Below, piece after piece: positions 26,249 to 26,621 of a DNA stretch of 26,621 nt (position 1 is the stretch's first letter; each line of letters opens with the position of its first letter). The stretch lies in assembly GCA_025603075.1 (NCBI GenBank), contig MU626506.1, positions 1 to 26,621 of the forward strand, given 5' to 3'. Below the pieces are notes generated by a model. That model saw only the letters and a program-made list of their open reading frames with translations, made no database searches and had not been told where the DNA came from. The position numbers were made by a program, and so were the translations under genes. Origin of the DNA: Neoconidiobolus thromboides FSU 785 (taxonomy: Eukaryota; Entomophthoromycota; Entomophthoromycetes; Entomophthorales; Neoconidiobolaceae).

Positions 26249-26621
26249 GTGAAATCTGGCACTTAGTGATTGAAGTCAAAAACAGATATTGCCTAGTTGA
26301 CTACACTATAAGTCGAAAGGTCTTAGTTTATGTGACTAATATAGACTTGAGTTGTGAAGAATAGCATGTAATGTACTACGGATTATGTAAGACAAATAGA
26401 ATAGACAATACTAATGTAAAATCTATGTAAAATACTATTAAGAAAATTTAATAGCTTTATTAAATGTACGAGATATCAGGGAATAGTTCAGTTAAAAAGC
26501 CTCGAACTGCTGTTTTAGAATCTCTTTTATACTCCGATAAGCATAGATATCAAAACGAGAGGATAATATCCTTTGAGATGAAGATAAAAATTCTCATAGC
26601 AAATCAAGATAAGAGCATGGG
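26249..26621 (+). repeat. Dispersed ~460-bp repeat, copy 3 (5' part, cut by window edge)
   Basis: It starts TGTGAAATCTGGCAC and runs off the window. Its last 195 bases (26427-26621) are identical to 8810-9004, while the part before is about 83% similar to 8633-8809. The short ORF of copy 2 starts here at 26464 and stays open to the window end. Confidence 0.88.

Noticed and set aside
1-26621. CRISPR array, bacterial operon, phage or defence island
   Set aside because: There are no evenly spaced repeats with unique spacers. The genes have spliceosomal introns and eukaryotic families, so these systems do not apply.

Overview
The window is a piece of AT-rich nuclear DNA from a fungus. The evidence is a Zn2Cys6 transcription factor, a fungal-type mitochondrial GTP/GDP carrier (GGC1), NOP56, a type-II tRNA-Leu with pol III boxes, and many short GT-AG introns (mostly about 44-74 nt). 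The very low GC, the intron density and the abundance of small repeats suggest an early-diverging lineage, perhaps Entomophthoromycotina (Conidiobolus-like). That placement is a guess from general style, not from a database match.

Layout. Positions 1-3.5 kb are repeat-rich and gene-poor: the tail of a dispersed ~460-bp repeat, two related tiny secreted-peptide loci and four ~100-bp MITEs. At 3.5-7.5 kb lie tRNA-Leu(CAA), phosphoglucomutase (seven exons, minus) and mitochondrial 3-hydroxyacyl-CoA dehydrogenase (six exons, minus). At 7.5-11.2 kb is a second repeat island with a complete copy of the dispersed repeat, several MITEs of at least two kinds, and a kelch-like gene fragment that stops at a MITE. 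At 11.2-12.7 kb a small Cdc25/Ych1-like rhodanese phosphatase (plus) converges with a PP-loop ATPase of the diphthamide-synthase (COG2102) family (minus). The latter shares a ~490-bp divergent promoter with GGC1 (13.2-14.3 kb, plus). At 14.5-19.1 kb there is one 1541-residue, intronless, charged low-complexity protein. At 19.6-21.2 kb is NOP56 (minus), whose first coding exon is only the ATG. At 21.8-23.8 kb is a five-exon Zn2Cys6 regulator (minus) with a 13-nt micro-exon. From 23.8 kb to the end there is about 2.4 kb without a convincing gene, then a MITE and a third, truncated copy of the dispersed repeat.

The housekeeping genes serve separate functions: hexose-phosphate metabolism, mitochondrial beta-oxidation, mitochondrial guanine-nucleotide exchange and box C/D snoRNP assembly. 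I see no gene cluster acting as one pathway. The parts that look least described are the dispersed repeat with its frame-conserved short ORF and mosaic copies, the secreted micropeptide pair, the MITE families, and the giant acidic protein. The window begins and ends inside copies of the same repeat, which suggests it is a contig bounded by assembly-breaking repeats.
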